This document shows, piece after piece, positions 7,600-15,581 of a stretch of DNA of 64,000 nt (position 1 is the stretch's first letter; every line of letters starts with the position of its first letter). Source of the DNA: Paracoccaceae bacterium (lineage in GTDB: Bacteria > Pseudomonadota > Alphaproteobacteria > Rhodobacterales > Rhodobacteraceae). Where the stretch lies: assembly GCA_027489355.1 (NCBI GenBank), contig JAIXZY010000049.1:62001-126000 (forward strand), written 5' to 3'. The translations under genes were made by a program, and so were the position numbers. The notes below the pieces were generated by a model, which saw nothing but the letters and a program-made list of their open reading frames with translations, was not told the origin of the DNA and searched no databases.

Positions 7600-8295
7600 T
7601 CAGATGCGGATCGGATCCAGGACCTCGGGTTCGATCACCTCGATCCCCGGCGGCAGGCCGGCCTTCAGGACCGAGGCGTCCTGGGCGAGGATGCCGAAGG
7701 TCCGGTAGTGGCAGGGGATCACCCAGCGGAAGTTGAACCATTTCCGCGCGGCCCAGGCGGCGCGTTCCATGTCCATCGTGTAGTGCCCGCCGCAGGCAAG
7801 GATGCCGATGTCGGGCTGGTGGAACTCGGCCATCCAGGCCATGTCGGCCATGATGTCGGTGTCGCCCGAGAGATAGATCGTGTGGCCTTCCCCCGCGATC
7901 ATGAAGCCCGCGGCGTCCCCGGCGGGCAGGAGGCCCTTGCCCCCGAAGTCGATCGATGCCGAGTGGACGGCGTTCACCATCGTCACCTTCGCGCCGTTCA
8001 GGTTGAGCGTGCCGCCCTTGCCGAAGCCGACCGTTTGACAGCCCTGGCCATTCAGCCATTCGGAGAGCTCATGGATGCAGTGGACCTTGATCCCGAGCTT
8101 GCCCGCCAGCCGCGCCGCGTCCGAAGCATGGTCGCCGTGGGCGTGGGTCAGCAGGATATGGGTCGCGCCCGAGACGGCCTGATCTTCCTTCCCCCCCGGG
8201 AACATCGGGTTGCCGGTCAGCCAGGGGTCGACCAGCAACACCGCCTCTTCGATTTCGATGCGGAAGCCGGAATGGCCGAGCCAGATGATCTGCAT
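7600..8295 (-). CDS. UPF0173 family metal-dependent hydrolase (MBL fold)
   Basis: The 231-residue protein starts MQIIWLGHSGFRI after an ideal AAGGAG site. It has the metallo-beta-lactamase signature THAHGDHASD (HxHxDH) near residue 55, and further metal ligands are expected in VHSASIDF, LSGDTDI and IPCHYRTF. Length and the opening motif match UPF0173 hydrolases, whose physiological substrate is unknown. In-frame sequence upstream of this Met is non-coding in character. The gene is convergent with tadA and stands alone. A MBL hydrolase with two metal ions in the cytoplasm is the expected product. Confidence 0.88.
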   Translation of the reverse strand: MQIIWLGHSGFRIEIEEAVLLVDPWLTGNPMFPGGKEDQAVSGATHILLTHAHGDHASDAARLAGKLGIKVHCIHELSEWLNGQGCQTVGFGKGGTLNLNGAKVTMVNAVHSASIDFGGKGLLPAGDAAGFMIAGEGHTIYLSGDTDIMADMAWMAEFHQPDIGILACGGHYTMDMERAAWAARKWFNFRWVIPCHYRTFGILAQDASVLKAGLPPGIEVIEPEVLDPIRI

Positions 8296-8762
8296 GGGTC
8301 TCTCCTTCTTGGTCAGGCGTGGGCATCTAACCTTCGTGAGGACTGTATCCATTACAATCGCGAAGCCGTGATCAAGGTCAGCGGCGGGGGAAGTGTCGCC
8401 GACCATCTGTGGCCGGTGTGGCACAGTGCGGCAGGATGTCGCGGGGGCGCGCCGATTATGCGTGCGCGACTCACGGGGGCGAGTTAAGCGGACGGCCTTC
8501 GATCCACGCGAGCCAGGGAGGCGGACATATGACTGCATATACCCGTCAAGGAATTTCCCTTGGACTGGCCGCTGGCATCCTTGTCCAATCGCAGCGCCGA
8601 AGCCGCGCCTGCTGACGACAGCCGGACCTTGGGCGCGAGGCGCCGGGGTCGGTCCATTCAGACCCGCTGACCGCTGACCGTGGGGCGCGCCGCGCCTGAC
8701 CCGGTCGGCCCAATCCAACCTTTCGCATGGGACCGGACGACCGCGCGTCGCCGGAGGACATC
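8296..8762. other. Long non-coding stretch with one possible miniprotein
   Basis: This stretch of about 465 bases separates the divergent UPF0173 and DUF1127 genes and presumably holds both promoters. No strong sigma70 boxes could be fixed by eye. Only one short frame with a ribosome binding site was found (8529-8615, listed separately). No tRNA-like or riboswitch-like fold was recognised. Confidence 0.4.
8529..8615 (+). CDS. Possible 28-residue miniprotein
   Basis: The ATG follows AGGGAGGCGGACAT, a good ribosome binding site, and the frame reads MTAYTRQGISLGLAAGILVQ followed by SQRRSRAC. A short hydrophobic segment (residues 9-20) with a basic tail could be a small membrane or membrane-active peptide. 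There is no homology argument, and chance in a GC-rich gap is a real alternative. Confidence 0.22.
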   Translation: MTAYTRQGISLGLAAGILVQSQRRSRAC

Positions 8763-8972
8763 ATGATTGTGATTCTGCAGGACGAGCGGCCGCCGCTGCG
8801 CGTGGCGCTGGACGACATCATCGCGGCGCATGGCCGCTGGCGGGTGCTGCTGGCGTTGCTGCGCTGGCCCGTGCGCCGGGCTGCGTCTGTGCCGCCGCTG
8901 GGGCTGAACGACCATCTGCGGCGCGACATCGGGCTGGAGCCGCTGCCGCCCCGGCGGGACCTGCTGCGGTAG
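8763..8972 (+). CDS. DUF1127 (YjiS-like) small protein
   Basis: The 69-residue protein ends in the DUF1127 core LNDHLRRDIGLEPLPP (about residues 46-62), with a basic amphipathic N-terminal part. The ATG at 8763 is preceded by GGAGG at a distance of 5 bases and is preferred to an upstream in-frame ATG at 8727. DUF1127 proteins are short, basic and often RNA-linked. In Rhodobacter sphaeroides CcaF1 binds RNA and affects sRNA maturation and RNA turnover. The specific role of this copy is unknown. A second DUF1127 gene lies at 17015. Confidence 0.85.
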   Translation: MIVILQDERPPLRVALDDIIAAHGRWRVLLALLRWPVRRAASVPPLGLNDHLRRDIGLEPLPPRRDLLR

Positions 8973-9047
8973 GCCCAGCCCCCGCTTCACCCGCTTGCGG
9001 GGCGGGGCGGGGGCCGCTAAACGGGGCCAAATCCAAGGGAGAGCCCG

Positions 9048-9335
9048 ATGGCCATCGACATCGACACGGCACGGAAGGTCGCCAAGCTGGCGCGGATCCG
9101 GGTGGAGGAGGCTGACCTGCCCAAGCTGGCGGGACAGCTGTCCGGCATCCTGGGCTTCATGGAAGAGCTGAACGAGGTCGACGTGACGGGCGTGGAGCCG
9201 ATGACCTCGGTCACGCCGATGCGGCTGAAGCGCCGCAAGGATGAGGTCACGGATGGGAACATCCAGGCCCAGGTTCTGAAGAACGCGCCCGATGCGCGCG
9301 AGGGGTTCTTTGCGGTGCCGAAGGTGGTGGAATGA
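9048..9335 (+). CDS. gatC: Asp/Glu-tRNA amidotransferase subunit C
   Basis: The 95-residue protein starts [17 protein letters not shown] after AAGGGAG and has the full GatC pattern: helical N-terminus, [22 protein letters not shown], then [10 protein letters not shown]. GatC clamps GatA to GatB in the enzyme that converts Glu-tRNA(Gln) and Asp-tRNA(Asn) to the amidated forms. The stop overlaps the gatA start as ATGA, so the two are translationally coupled. gatB is not in the immediate neighbourhood, which is common in this group. Confidence 0.95.
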   Translation: MAIDIDTARKVAKLARIRVEEADLPKLAGQLSGILGFMEELNEVDVTGVEPMTSVTPMRLKRRKDEVTDGNIQAQVLKNAPDAREGFFAVPKVVE

Positions 9336-10831
9336 GCGCGCCCATGACAAGTGCTAACTCCTGGACCATCGCGGCGGCGCGGGATGCGCTGCGGAAGGGT
9401 GAGATCTCGGCGGTCGACCTGACCATGTCTTGTCTCACGGCGATTGATGCTGGCGATGCGCTGAATGCGTTCGTGCACAAGACGCCGGAAATTGCGCTGG
9501 AGCAGGCCCGTGCCGCAGATGCTCGGCTGGCTTCGGGCGAGGCCCCGGCGATGTGCGGGATTCCGTTGGGGATCAAGGACCTGTTCTGCACCAAGGGCGT
9601 GCCGAGCCAGGCGGCGTCGAACATCCTGAAGGGGTTCAAGCCGGAGTATGAGTCGACCGTCACGTCGAAGCTGTTCGACGCGGGCGCGGTCATGCTGGGC
9701 AAGCTGAACATGGACGAGTTCGCCATGGGCTCGTCGAACGAGACCTCGGCCTATGGCAATGCCGTCAGCCCCTGGCGGCGCAAGGGGTCGAACGTCCAGT
9801 TGACCCCGGGTGGGTCGTCGGGTGGCTCGGCTGCGGCGGTGGCGGCGGACCTGTGCCTGGCGGCGACGGGGACGGATACCGGCGGGTCGATCCGGCAGCC
9901 GGCGGCGTTCACCGGGATCGTCGGGATCAAGCCGACGTACGGGCGGGTGTCGCGCTGGGGCATCGTGGCCTTCGCGTCGAGCCTGGACCAGGCCGGGCCG
10001 ATGACCAAGTCGGTGCGCGATGCGGCGATCATGCTGCAGGCGATGGCGGGGCATGATCCGAAGGATTCGACCTCTGCCGACCTTCCGGTCCCGGATTTCG
10101 AGGCGGCGCTGACCGGGGATATCCGGGGCAAGGTCATCGGTATCCCCAAGGAATACCGGATGGACGGGATGCCCGCCGAGATCGAGGCGCTCTGGGCGCG
10201 CGGCGTCGAGATGCTGAAGGATGCTGGTGCCGAGGTGCGGGACATTTCCCTGCCGCACACCAAGTACGCGCTGCCGGCCTATTACGTGATCGCTCCGGCG
10301 GAGGCTTCGTCGAACCTCGCGCGGTATGACGGGGTGCGGTACGGGCATCGGGCGAAGCTGAGCCAAGGCGACGGCATCACCGAGATGTACGAGAAGACCC
10401 GGGCCGAGGGCTTCGGGCCGGAGGTGCAGCGGCGGATCATGGTCGGGACCTATGTGCTGTCGGCCGGGTTCTACGACGCCTATTACAACCGCGCGCGGAA
10501 GGTGCGGGCGCTGATCAAACGGGACTTCGAGACGGTGTTTGCGGAGGGCGTGGATGCGATCCTGACCCCCGCCACCCCGAGCGCGGCATTCGGCTTGGGC
10601 GAAATGGCCGATGTGGACCCTGTGAAGATGTATCTGAACGACGTCTTCACGGTGACGGTGAACCTGGCCGGGCTGCCCGGGATCTCGGTCCCGGTGGGGC
10701 TGGACCATCAGGGGCTGCCGCTTGGGTTGCAGCTGATCGGTCGGCCTTGGGAAGAGGCGCCGTTGCTGAATTACGCACATGTGTTGGAAAGCCGTGCGGG
10801 CTTTGTGGCCAAGGCGGAAAAATGGTGGTAA
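9332..10831 (+). CDS. gatA: Asp/Glu-tRNA amidotransferase subunit A
   Basis: The 499-residue protein is a full-length amidase-signature enzyme. [15 protein letters not shown] (about residues 155-169) carries two serines of the Ser-cisSer-Lys triad region, with [15 protein letters not shown] after it. An upstream lysine lies in [10 protein letters not shown]. GatA hydrolyses glutamine and passes ammonia to the GatB active site for transamidation of misacylated tRNA. It overlaps gatC by four bases (ATGA) and has no sign of disruption. The downstream lipoprotein gene begins 31 bases later. Confidence 0.97.
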   Translation: MSAPMTSANSWTIAAARDALRKGEISAVDLTMSCLTAIDAGDALNAFVHKTPEIALEQARAADARLASGEAPAMCGIPLGIKDLFCTKGVPSQAASNILKGFKPEYESTVTSKLFDAGAVMLGKLNMDEFAMGSSNETSAYGNAVSPWRRKGSNVQLTPGGSSGGSAAAVAADLCLAATGTDTGGSIRQPAAFTGIVGIKPTYGRVSRWGIVAFASSLDQAGPMTKSVRDAAIMLQAMAGHDPKDSTSADLPVPDFEAALTGDIRGKVIGIPKEYRMDGMPAEIEALWARGVEMLKDAGAEVRDISLPHTKYALPAYYVIAPAEASSNLARYDGVRYGHRAKLSQGDGITEMYEKTRAEGFGPEVQRRIMVGTYVLSAGFYDAYYNRARKVRALIKRDFETVFAEGVDAILTPATPSAAFGLGEMADVDPVKMYLNDVFTVTVNLAGLPGISVPVGLDHQGLPLGLQLIGRPWEEAPLLNYAHVLESRAGFVAKAEKWW

Positions 10832-10862
10832 GGGGCCGCAAAACGCACCCTTCGAGGCAGTG

Positions 10863-11636
10863 ATGAGCCGTACCTTCCTTCCCGCCACCGGCGCTGTCAT
10901 GGCTGCGCTTCTGCTGGCCGCCTGCACCCCGAGCACCACCGAGACGGGGGCTGGCGTGGGCTTCCAGGACTACAATTCCTATGTGCGCGGCGCCGCCCCG
11001 GCCCCGGCCCCTGCGGGGGCGCCGGTGACCGTTCCGCCCCCTGGCGGGGCGTTCGATCCGGCGGCCGCGGCGGCGGCGATCGACCGGGCGCAGGGCGTCG
11101 CGCCGGCTCCGGTGACGGCCGCCCCCGCGGCGGTGACGCCTGCGCCGCTGGCGACCCCCGTCGATCCGGCCGCGACCGACAGCGCCGACCGCCCGCGGGG
11201 CGGCGCTCCGGCCGGGATCAAGGAGGAATCGGGCGAGGTTGCCAGCCATACCGGCATCTCGGACGAACAGGACTTCAGCGCCGTCTCGGCCCGCGAGACC
11301 ATCGAAAGTGACGCGGAACGCATTGCGCGGAACCGGGCGGAATATGTCGTGGTCCAGCCCAAGGACCTGCCGCAGCGGCCGGGCGACACCGGGCCGAACA
11401 TCGTCGAATTCGCGCTGGCGACCACCCATGCGCCGGGCGTGCAGATGTACAAGCGGTCGGGCCTTGGCATCCGCAGCGCCGATTCGGCCTGCGCGAAATA
11501 CGCCTCGCCGGACAAGGCGCAGCAGGACTTCCTGGCCAAGGGCGGCCCGGACCGCGACCGGATGGGCGTCGACCCGGACGGTGACGGCTTCGCCTGCTCG
11601 TGGGACCCGCGCCCGTTCCGCACCGCGCTGCAGTGA
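10863..11636 (+). CDS. Lipoprotein with C-terminal Excalibur-like motif
   Basis: The 257-residue protein begins MSRTFLPATGAVMAALLLAAC, a clear lipoprotein signal with lipobox LAAC. A low-complexity Ala/Pro region follows (about residues 40-110), then a folded C-terminal domain. The last 20 residues contain DPDGDGFACSWDP, which matches the Excalibur-type calcium-binding loop (DxDxDGxxC). The start ATG is 31 bases after the gatA stop. The earlier in-frame start lies inside gatA and is rejected. The stop overlaps the GTG of the amidase gene, so a cell-wall-linked role is plausible. The function of the protein is otherwise unknown. Confidence 0.8.
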   Translation: MSRTFLPATGAVMAALLLAACTPSTTETGAGVGFQDYNSYVRGAAPAPAPAGAPVTVPPPGGAFDPAAAAAAIDRAQGVAPAPVTAAPAAVTPAPLATPVDPAATDSADRPRGGAPAGIKEESGEVASHTGISDEQDFSAVSARETIESDAERIARNRAEYVVVQPKDLPQRPGDTGPNIVEFALATTHAPGVQMYKRSGLGIRSADSACAKYASPDKAQQDFLAKGGPDRDRMGVDPDGDGFACSWDPRPFRTALQ

Positions 11637-12313
11637 GCCTGACGCACCCCTCGCCCAACTTTGGCGAGCGGCGGGGCAGGGGACGGGTGGAGCTGGTCGT
11701 CCTGCATTACACCGCCATGCCCTCTTGCGCCGCGGCGCTGGAGCGGCTGTGCGACCCGGCGGCCGAGGTCTCGGCCCATTACCTGATCGATGGGGATGGC
11801 ACGGTCCTGTCGCTGGTCCACGAGGCCGCGCGCGCCTGGCACGCCGGCGTGGGCGAGTGGCGCGGGGAGGGCGACGTCAACTCGCGTTCCATCGGGATCG
11901 AACTGGCGAACACCGGGCGAGAGCCCTTTGCCGAACCGCAGATGGCGGCGCTGGAGCGGCTGCTGGCGGGGGTGCTGTCGCGGCACGGGCTGGGGCCAGA
12001 GGCGGTGATCGCCCACAGCGACATGGCGCCCGAGCGCAAGGGCGACCCCGGCGCACGCTTCGACTGGCGGCGCCTGGCGCTGCAGGGGCTGGCGGTCTGG
12101 CCCGACCCGGAAGCGAACACCGCAACGGACCAAGCATCCTTTGCCGCCGATCTGCGAGCCTTCGGCTACCCCGACTCCACCGCCGGGGCTCTGCTGACTG
12201 CCTTCCGGCTGCGGTTCCGACCTTGGGCCGCGGGGCCGCTCGAGGCCGCTGACTGCGCCCTTGCGGCGGGCTTGCGGCGGTTTGCGGTTGACGCATCGCG
12301 CACTGATGCCTAA
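11633..12313 (+). CDS. N-acetylmuramoyl-L-alanine amidase, AmiD/AmpD-like (Amidase_2)
   Basis: The 226-residue protein starts at a GTG overlapping the stop of the lipoprotein (GTGA), giving VSLTHPSPNFGERR. The Amidase_2 domain has zinc ligands visible as the His of VVLHYTAM and the His of IAHSDMAPERKGDPG. The catalytic Glu is expected near GIELAN. A C-terminal PG-binding-like part (FAADLRAFGYP...AFRLRFRPW) matches the AmiD arrangement. No signal peptide follows the chosen start, so it may act in the cytoplasm on recycled anhydromuropeptides (AmpD-like) or be exported otherwise. The stop codon is also part of the rnpB promoter. Confidence 0.88.
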   Translation: MSLTHPSPNFGERRGRGRVELVVLHYTAMPSCAAALERLCDPAAEVSAHYLIDGDGTVLSLVHEAARAWHAGVGEWRGEGDVNSRSIGIELANTGREPFAEPQMAALERLLAGVLSRHGLGPEAVIAHSDMAPERKGDPGARFDWRRLALQGLAVWPDPEANTATDQASFAADLRAFGYPDSTAGALLTAFRLRFRPWAAGPLEAADCALAAGLRRFAVDASRTDA

Positions 12314-12316
12314 CTG
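12288..12316 (+). promoter_or_regulatory. Promoter of rnpB
   Basis: TTGACG at 12288-12293 and TAACTG at 12311-12316 are separated by 17 bases, and the RNase P RNA begins about 5-7 bases after the -10. The TAA of the -10 box is the stop codon of the amidase gene, so the promoter sits inside the end of that gene. Confidence 0.65.
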
Positions 12317-12320
12317 ACCG

Positions 12321-12716
12321 GCGCGCGGAGGGCTGGATGACCGCGGGCGGCAACGTCCGAGGAAAGTCCGGACTCCCGTTGGCAAGGGTGCCGGGTAACG
12401 CCCGGCGGGGGCAACCCCAGGGAAAGCGCCACAGAGAAGAGACTGCCCCGGTTCGCCGGGGTGATGGTGAAACGGTGGGGCAAGAGCCCACCGCGGGACT
12501 GGCAACAGGACCGGCACGGCAAGCCCCACCCGGAGCAATGCCAAATAGGGGCCTCGCGCGGGGCTGGTCCTGGAAACGGGATACCGCCGCAGGGACGCCA
12601 ACGCCCGAGAGGCCCGGGTTGGCAGCTTGACCGCCGTGGCGACACGGTTGGCAGAGGAATGGTCATCCAGGGGCTTCGGCCCCGGACAGAATCCGGCTTA
12701 CAGGCTCTCCGCGCAT
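12321..12716 (+). ncRNA. rnpB: RNase P RNA component, class A
   Basis: This roughly 395-base RNA has the conserved GAGGAAAGTCCGGACTCC block near the 5' end and AGAATCCGGCTTACAG near the 3' end. The P1 helix is GCGCGGAG (12323-12330) pairing perfectly with CTCCGCGC (12707-12714). The stretch CCACAGAGAAGAGACTGCCC and several GC-rich hairpins match alphaproteobacterial type-A RNase P RNA. RNase P trims the 5' leaders of tRNA precursors. Exact ends are inferred from P1 and the promoter. No T-rich terminator is seen, and a glycosyltransferase gene follows on the same strand within 50 bases. Confidence 0.95.
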
Positions 12717-12761
12717 CTTCCCATTGTCGAGGGGGCGGCTCTGTGCTTGCCTTTGCCCAGC

Positions 12762-13754
12762 ATGGCGAAGGAGCCCGGTTTGGCCAGAGCGAAGAAGATC
12801 ATCGTCGCCTGCATGCGCAACGAGGCGCTGTTCCTGGTGGAATGGCTGGCGCATCACCTGTCCGTGGGGTTCGACCGGATCATCGTCTACACCAACGACT
12901 GCCAAGACGGGACCGACCGCATCCTGGAGCTTCTGACCGCGACCGGACGGGTGGAGCATCATCCGAACCCCGGCCCCTATACGCGCGGAGGGACGATCCA
13001 GCGCCACGCGCTGCACCGGGCCTTTCAACTGCGCCATGTCCGCACGGCCGACTGGGTCCTGCACATCGATGCCGACGAATACGTCAACGTCACGGTCGGC
13101 AAGCGCAACATCGACGACCTGACCGCGCTGTTCCCCGAAGCCGATGCCATCGCGCTCATGTGGCGCCACTTCGGATCTGCCGGGAAAGCGGTCTGGGAGG
13201 GCGGCTCGGTCGTCGAGAGCTTCACCCGCTGCGAGGGGCGGCTGCCGGACCCGTCGGCGGGCGAACTGGCAAACTTCAAGACCCTGTTCCGCCCGCGCCG
13301 GTTCAGGGCCATGTCGATCCATTCACCGAAATATCCCCGCCGTGGGGTGCTGCCCCGGGTGGTGAACACCGTCGGCGTGGAAATGCCCGTTGCAAAGCTG
13401 CTGACGCGTGCCGGGTCGGGATATGCCGCGGGCCCGGAGCATGTGACCTGGGCGAACGCCTGCCTGCACCATCATCATGTGAAGTCCGACGACCTGCACC
13501 TGCTGAAACACGCCCGCGGCGATGCGAACGGGCGCAACAATGCCAAGCGCACCATCGGCAGCGCCTACTACGACCATGCCAATCGCAACGAGGCCGAGTC
13601 GACGTCGCTGGTGGGCCTCAGGCGGCGCGTTCGGCGCTGGGAGGCGCGGTTGCGCGCGGTGCCCGGCGTGATCGAGGCCGAAGCCGGGGCCTGGGACTGG
13701 TTCCGCGCCCGCTTTCCCGCCCGTCCGGTCGGGCAGGCGACCCCCGTGGGCTAA
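12762..13754 (+). CDS. Glycosyltransferase family 2-like protein
   Basis: The 330-residue protein has an N-terminal glycosyltransferase domain of the Glyco_tranf_2_4 kind: KKIIVACMRNEALFLVEWLAHH, then IIVYTNDCQDGTD, then the metal-binding HIDADEYVNV near residue 105. Such enzymes transfer sugars from nucleotide donors to surface polysaccharides or lipids. The acceptor is unknown. The frame stays open back into rnpB, but those codons are RNA gene. The ATG at 12762 has no clear Shine-Dalgarno, while a TTG six codons later (12780) has AAGGAG six bases before it and may be the true start. No membrane span is seen. Confidence 0.8.
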   Translation: MAKEPGLARAKKIIVACMRNEALFLVEWLAHHLSVGFDRIIVYTNDCQDGTDRILELLTATGRVEHHPNPGPYTRGGTIQRHALHRAFQLRHVRTADWVLHIDADEYVNVTVGKRNIDDLTALFPEADAIALMWRHFGSAGKAVWEGGSVVESFTRCEGRLPDPSAGELANFKTLFRPRRFRAMSIHSPKYPRRGVLPRVVNTVGVEMPVAKLLTRAGSGYAAGPEHVTWANACLHHHHVKSDDLHLLKHARGDANGRNNAKRTIGSAYYDHANRNEAESTSLVGLRRRVRRWEARLRAVPGVIEAEAGAWDWFRARFPARPVGQATPVG

Positions 13755-13788
13755 GCCCGGTCGGACGGCGATCACCTTCCTGTGCGCT

Positions 13789-13802
13789 TGATGTGCATCA
13801 AT
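13789..13802 (+). promoter_or_regulatory. FNR/FnrL-type box TTGATGTGCATCAA
   Basis: TTGATGTGCATCAA is a perfect match to the FNR-type consensus TTGAT-N4-ATCAA. It ends 71 bases before the start codon of the EF-hand gene. It is palindromic and the only perfect one noticed in the window. A good -10 box at class II spacing was not obvious. Confidence 0.65.
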
Positions 13803-13873
13803 ACGTCTGACCCGCCGCGGTGCTTGGCTGAACGGGTGGCGGAGCGTGCCACCGGAATGACCAGGAGGATGTA

Positions 13874-14446
13874 ATGCACAAGTCACTTGCGATCATTGCT
13901 GCCATCGGCCTTGGCGCCGCATCGCCCGCGCTGGCTCAGGGGCCGTCCGGCTGGGGCTGGGGGGGCGGTCCCGGTTGGGACGCGGGGACTGGCTGGGGCG
14001 GAGGCATGGGCTGGGGCATGGGACCGGGATACGGTGGCGGACCGGGCTATGGGATGGGGCCCGGCTATGGCATGGGGCCTGGCTACGGCATGGGGCGGGG
14101 CGCGATGATGGGCGGTCTTGATGCCGACCAGAGCGGCGACGTCTCGGCCGAGGAAGCGGCTGCCCAGGCCGAAGCGATGTTCGCCCTGATGGATGGAAAT
14201 GCCGATGGTGTGCTGGAGGCGGGCGAGTTCGGTGCCGGTCGGATGGGCATGATGAGCCCCTGGGGCATGATGCCCGGCATGGCAGAGCGTCACGCCGCCC
14301 GATTTGCCGCAAAGGACGCGGACGGTGACGGGAAGGTTACCATGTCCGAGTTCCTGGCAGCCGAGAAGGCGCAGTACGATGCGGCGGACGCCGACAAGGA
14401 CGGCAAGGTCACGCCGTGGGAATTGCGCGCCGCCATGTGGCAATAA
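13874..14446 (+). CDS. Secreted EF-hand protein with Gly/Met-rich repeats
   Basis: The 190-residue protein has a signal peptide (MHKSLAIIAAIGLGAASPALA). A Gly/Trp/Met-rich segment follows with near-perfect repeats of GYGMGP (about residues 45-75). Four EF-hand-like calcium loops come next: DADQSGDVSAEE, DGNADGVLEAGE, DADGDGKVTMSE and DADKDGKVTPWE. It should be periplasmic or extracellular and bind calcium. The Met-rich repeats might also bind copper (inference). A perfect FNR box 71 bases upstream suggests induction at low oxygen. The gene stands alone, with GGAGG before the ATG. Confidence 0.85.
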   Translation: MHKSLAIIAAIGLGAASPALAQGPSGWGWGGGPGWDAGTGWGGGMGWGMGPGYGGGPGYGMGPGYGMGPGYGMGRGAMMGGLDADQSGDVSAEEAAAQAEAMFALMDGNADGVLEAGEFGAGRMGMMSPWGMMPGMAERHAARFAAKDADGDGKVTMSEFLAAEKAQYDAADADKDGKVTPWELRAAMWQ

Positions 14447-14461
14447 GGCCCTCGATAGCGG

Positions 14462-14489
14462 TTGACTCTGCCGAGAAGACCGATAAAAG
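14462..14489 (+). promoter_or_regulatory. Sigma70 promoter of rpmG
   Basis: TTGACT (14462-14467) and TAAAAG (14484-14489) are spaced by 16 bases. The promoter lies about 58 bases before the L33 start codon, a normal leader length for a ribosomal protein gene. Confidence 0.6.
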
Positions 14490-14547
14490 GCGGGCTTCAA
14501 GGATTTGACCGGGGGCCGCTGGATTCCCCGATGTAGAGGAAACGACC

Positions 14548-14715
14548 ATGGCAAAGCCCGCCACCATCAAGATCCGCCTGAACTCGACCGCGGGCACCGG
14601 CCACTTCTACGTGACCAAGAAGAACGCCCGTACGATGACCGAAAAGATGGTCATCAAGAAGTACGACCCCGTCAAGCGGGAGCATGTCGAGTACAAGGAA
14701 GGCAAGATCAAGTAA
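14548..14715 (+). CDS. rpmG: 50S ribosomal protein L33
   Basis: The 55-residue protein starts [20 protein letters not shown] and ends [18 protein letters not shown], a full-length L33. It lacks the four zinc-binding cysteines, so it is the zinc-independent (C-minus) form usual in alphaproteobacteria. L33 sits near the tRNA exit site of the large subunit. A purine-rich GAGGAAACG lies just upstream of the ATG, and a clear terminator follows the stop. It is a single-gene unit with its own promoter. Confidence 0.96.
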   Translation: MAKPATIKIRLNSTAGTGHFYVTKKNARTMTEKMVIKKYDPVKREHVEYKEGKIK

Positions 14716-14738
14716 GATCGCGCCGACCGACGGAATCG

Positions 14739-14769
14739 GGGGCCGTGTCCGGTGGGACGCGGCCCTTTT
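14739..14769 (+). terminator. Rho-independent terminator after rpmG
   Basis: GGGCCGTGTCC and GGGACGCGGCCC pair through one G-T pair around a short loop, followed by TTTTCC. The distance of about 25 bases from the rpmG stop is typical. Confidence 0.75.
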
Positions 14770-14857
14770 CCTTTGCGGTAAGCCGGTGCTGATGCCGTTC
14801 GGCTTGACCTGACCGGCCCCCGGCGTGAGGAGAGGCGCGACCAGAAGGAGAGCCGTC

Positions 14858-15550
14858 ATGGAACGCAATCACCGGGAAGAGCACTATGTCGCACGGGTGG
14901 GCTGGCTGCGGGCGGCCGTCCTGGGGGCGAACGACGGGATCGTCTCGACCGCCTCGCTGATCGTGGGCGTGGCGGCGGCTTCGGGCCGGGCCGAGGTGCT
15001 GGTCGCGGGCGCGGCGGGCCTTGCGGCGGGGGCGTTGTCGATGGCGGCGGGGGAATATGTGTCCGTCTCCTCGCAGTCGGATACAGAGGCGGCGGACATC
15101 GCGCGCGAGAAGGCCGAGATCGCGGCCGACCCCGAGGAAGAGCTGCGCGCGCTGGCGGGGATCTATGAGGACCGTGGCGTGCCGCCCGAACTGGCGCGGC
15201 AGGTCGCCGAGGCGCTGCATGCCAAGGACCCGTTGGCGGCCCATGTCCGCGACGAGCTGGGGATCTTCGAGCACACCGAGGCGCGGCCACTGGTGGCGGC
15301 CGGGGCCTCGGCGCTGACCTTCGCGGTGGGGGCGGCGCTGCCCCTTGCAGCGGCCGCCCTGGCACCCGAGCCGCAGCTTGCGCTGTGGGTCACGGGGCTG
15401 TCGCTGGTGTTCCTGGCGATCCTTGGGGCGGTGGGCGCCCGGGCGGGCGGGGCGGGCGTCGGGCGCGCCGTGATGCGCGTCACCTTCTGGGGCGCGGTGG
15501 CGATGGCGGTGACCTGGGCGGTGGGCTATTTCTTCGGCACGGTGGTCTAG
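14858..15550 (+). CDS. VIT1/CCC1-type iron or manganese transporter
   Basis: The 230-residue protein starts MERNHREEHYVARVGWLRAA after AAGGAG. The family signature GANDGIVSTASLIVGVAAA opens the first membrane helix, then AAGLAAGALSMAAGEYVSVSSQ forms the second. A charged cytosolic loop (about residues 75-135, many Asp/Glu) matches the metal-binding domain, and three C-terminal helices close the protein. Members export Fe2+ or Mn2+ from the cytosol. There is no ferritin-like extension of the MbfA kind. The upstream gene is the terminated rpmG, so this gene has its own promoter. Metal specificity cannot be decided. Confidence 0.88.
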   Translation: MERNHREEHYVARVGWLRAAVLGANDGIVSTASLIVGVAAASGRAEVLVAGAAGLAAGALSMAAGEYVSVSSQSDTEAADIAREKAEIAADPEEELRALAGIYEDRGVPPELARQVAEALHAKDPLAAHVRDELGIFEHTEARPLVAAGASALTFAVGAALPLAAAALAPEPQLALWVTGLSLVFLAILGAVGARAGGAGVGRAVMRVTFWGAVAMAVTWAVGYFFGTVV

Positions 15551-15581
15551 CCTTTTCGCGCCCGCGCCCCACATCCGGGCG

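Noticed and set aside
12461-13810. A 449-codon open frame through rnpB and the glycosyltransferase
   Set aside because: It begins inside the RNase P RNA and is out of frame with the glycosyltransferase motifs.
14030-14100. Tandem DNA repeats that could be mistaken for a CRISPR or satellite
   Set aside because: They encode GYGMGP repeats in frame within the EF-hand protein and there are no spacers.
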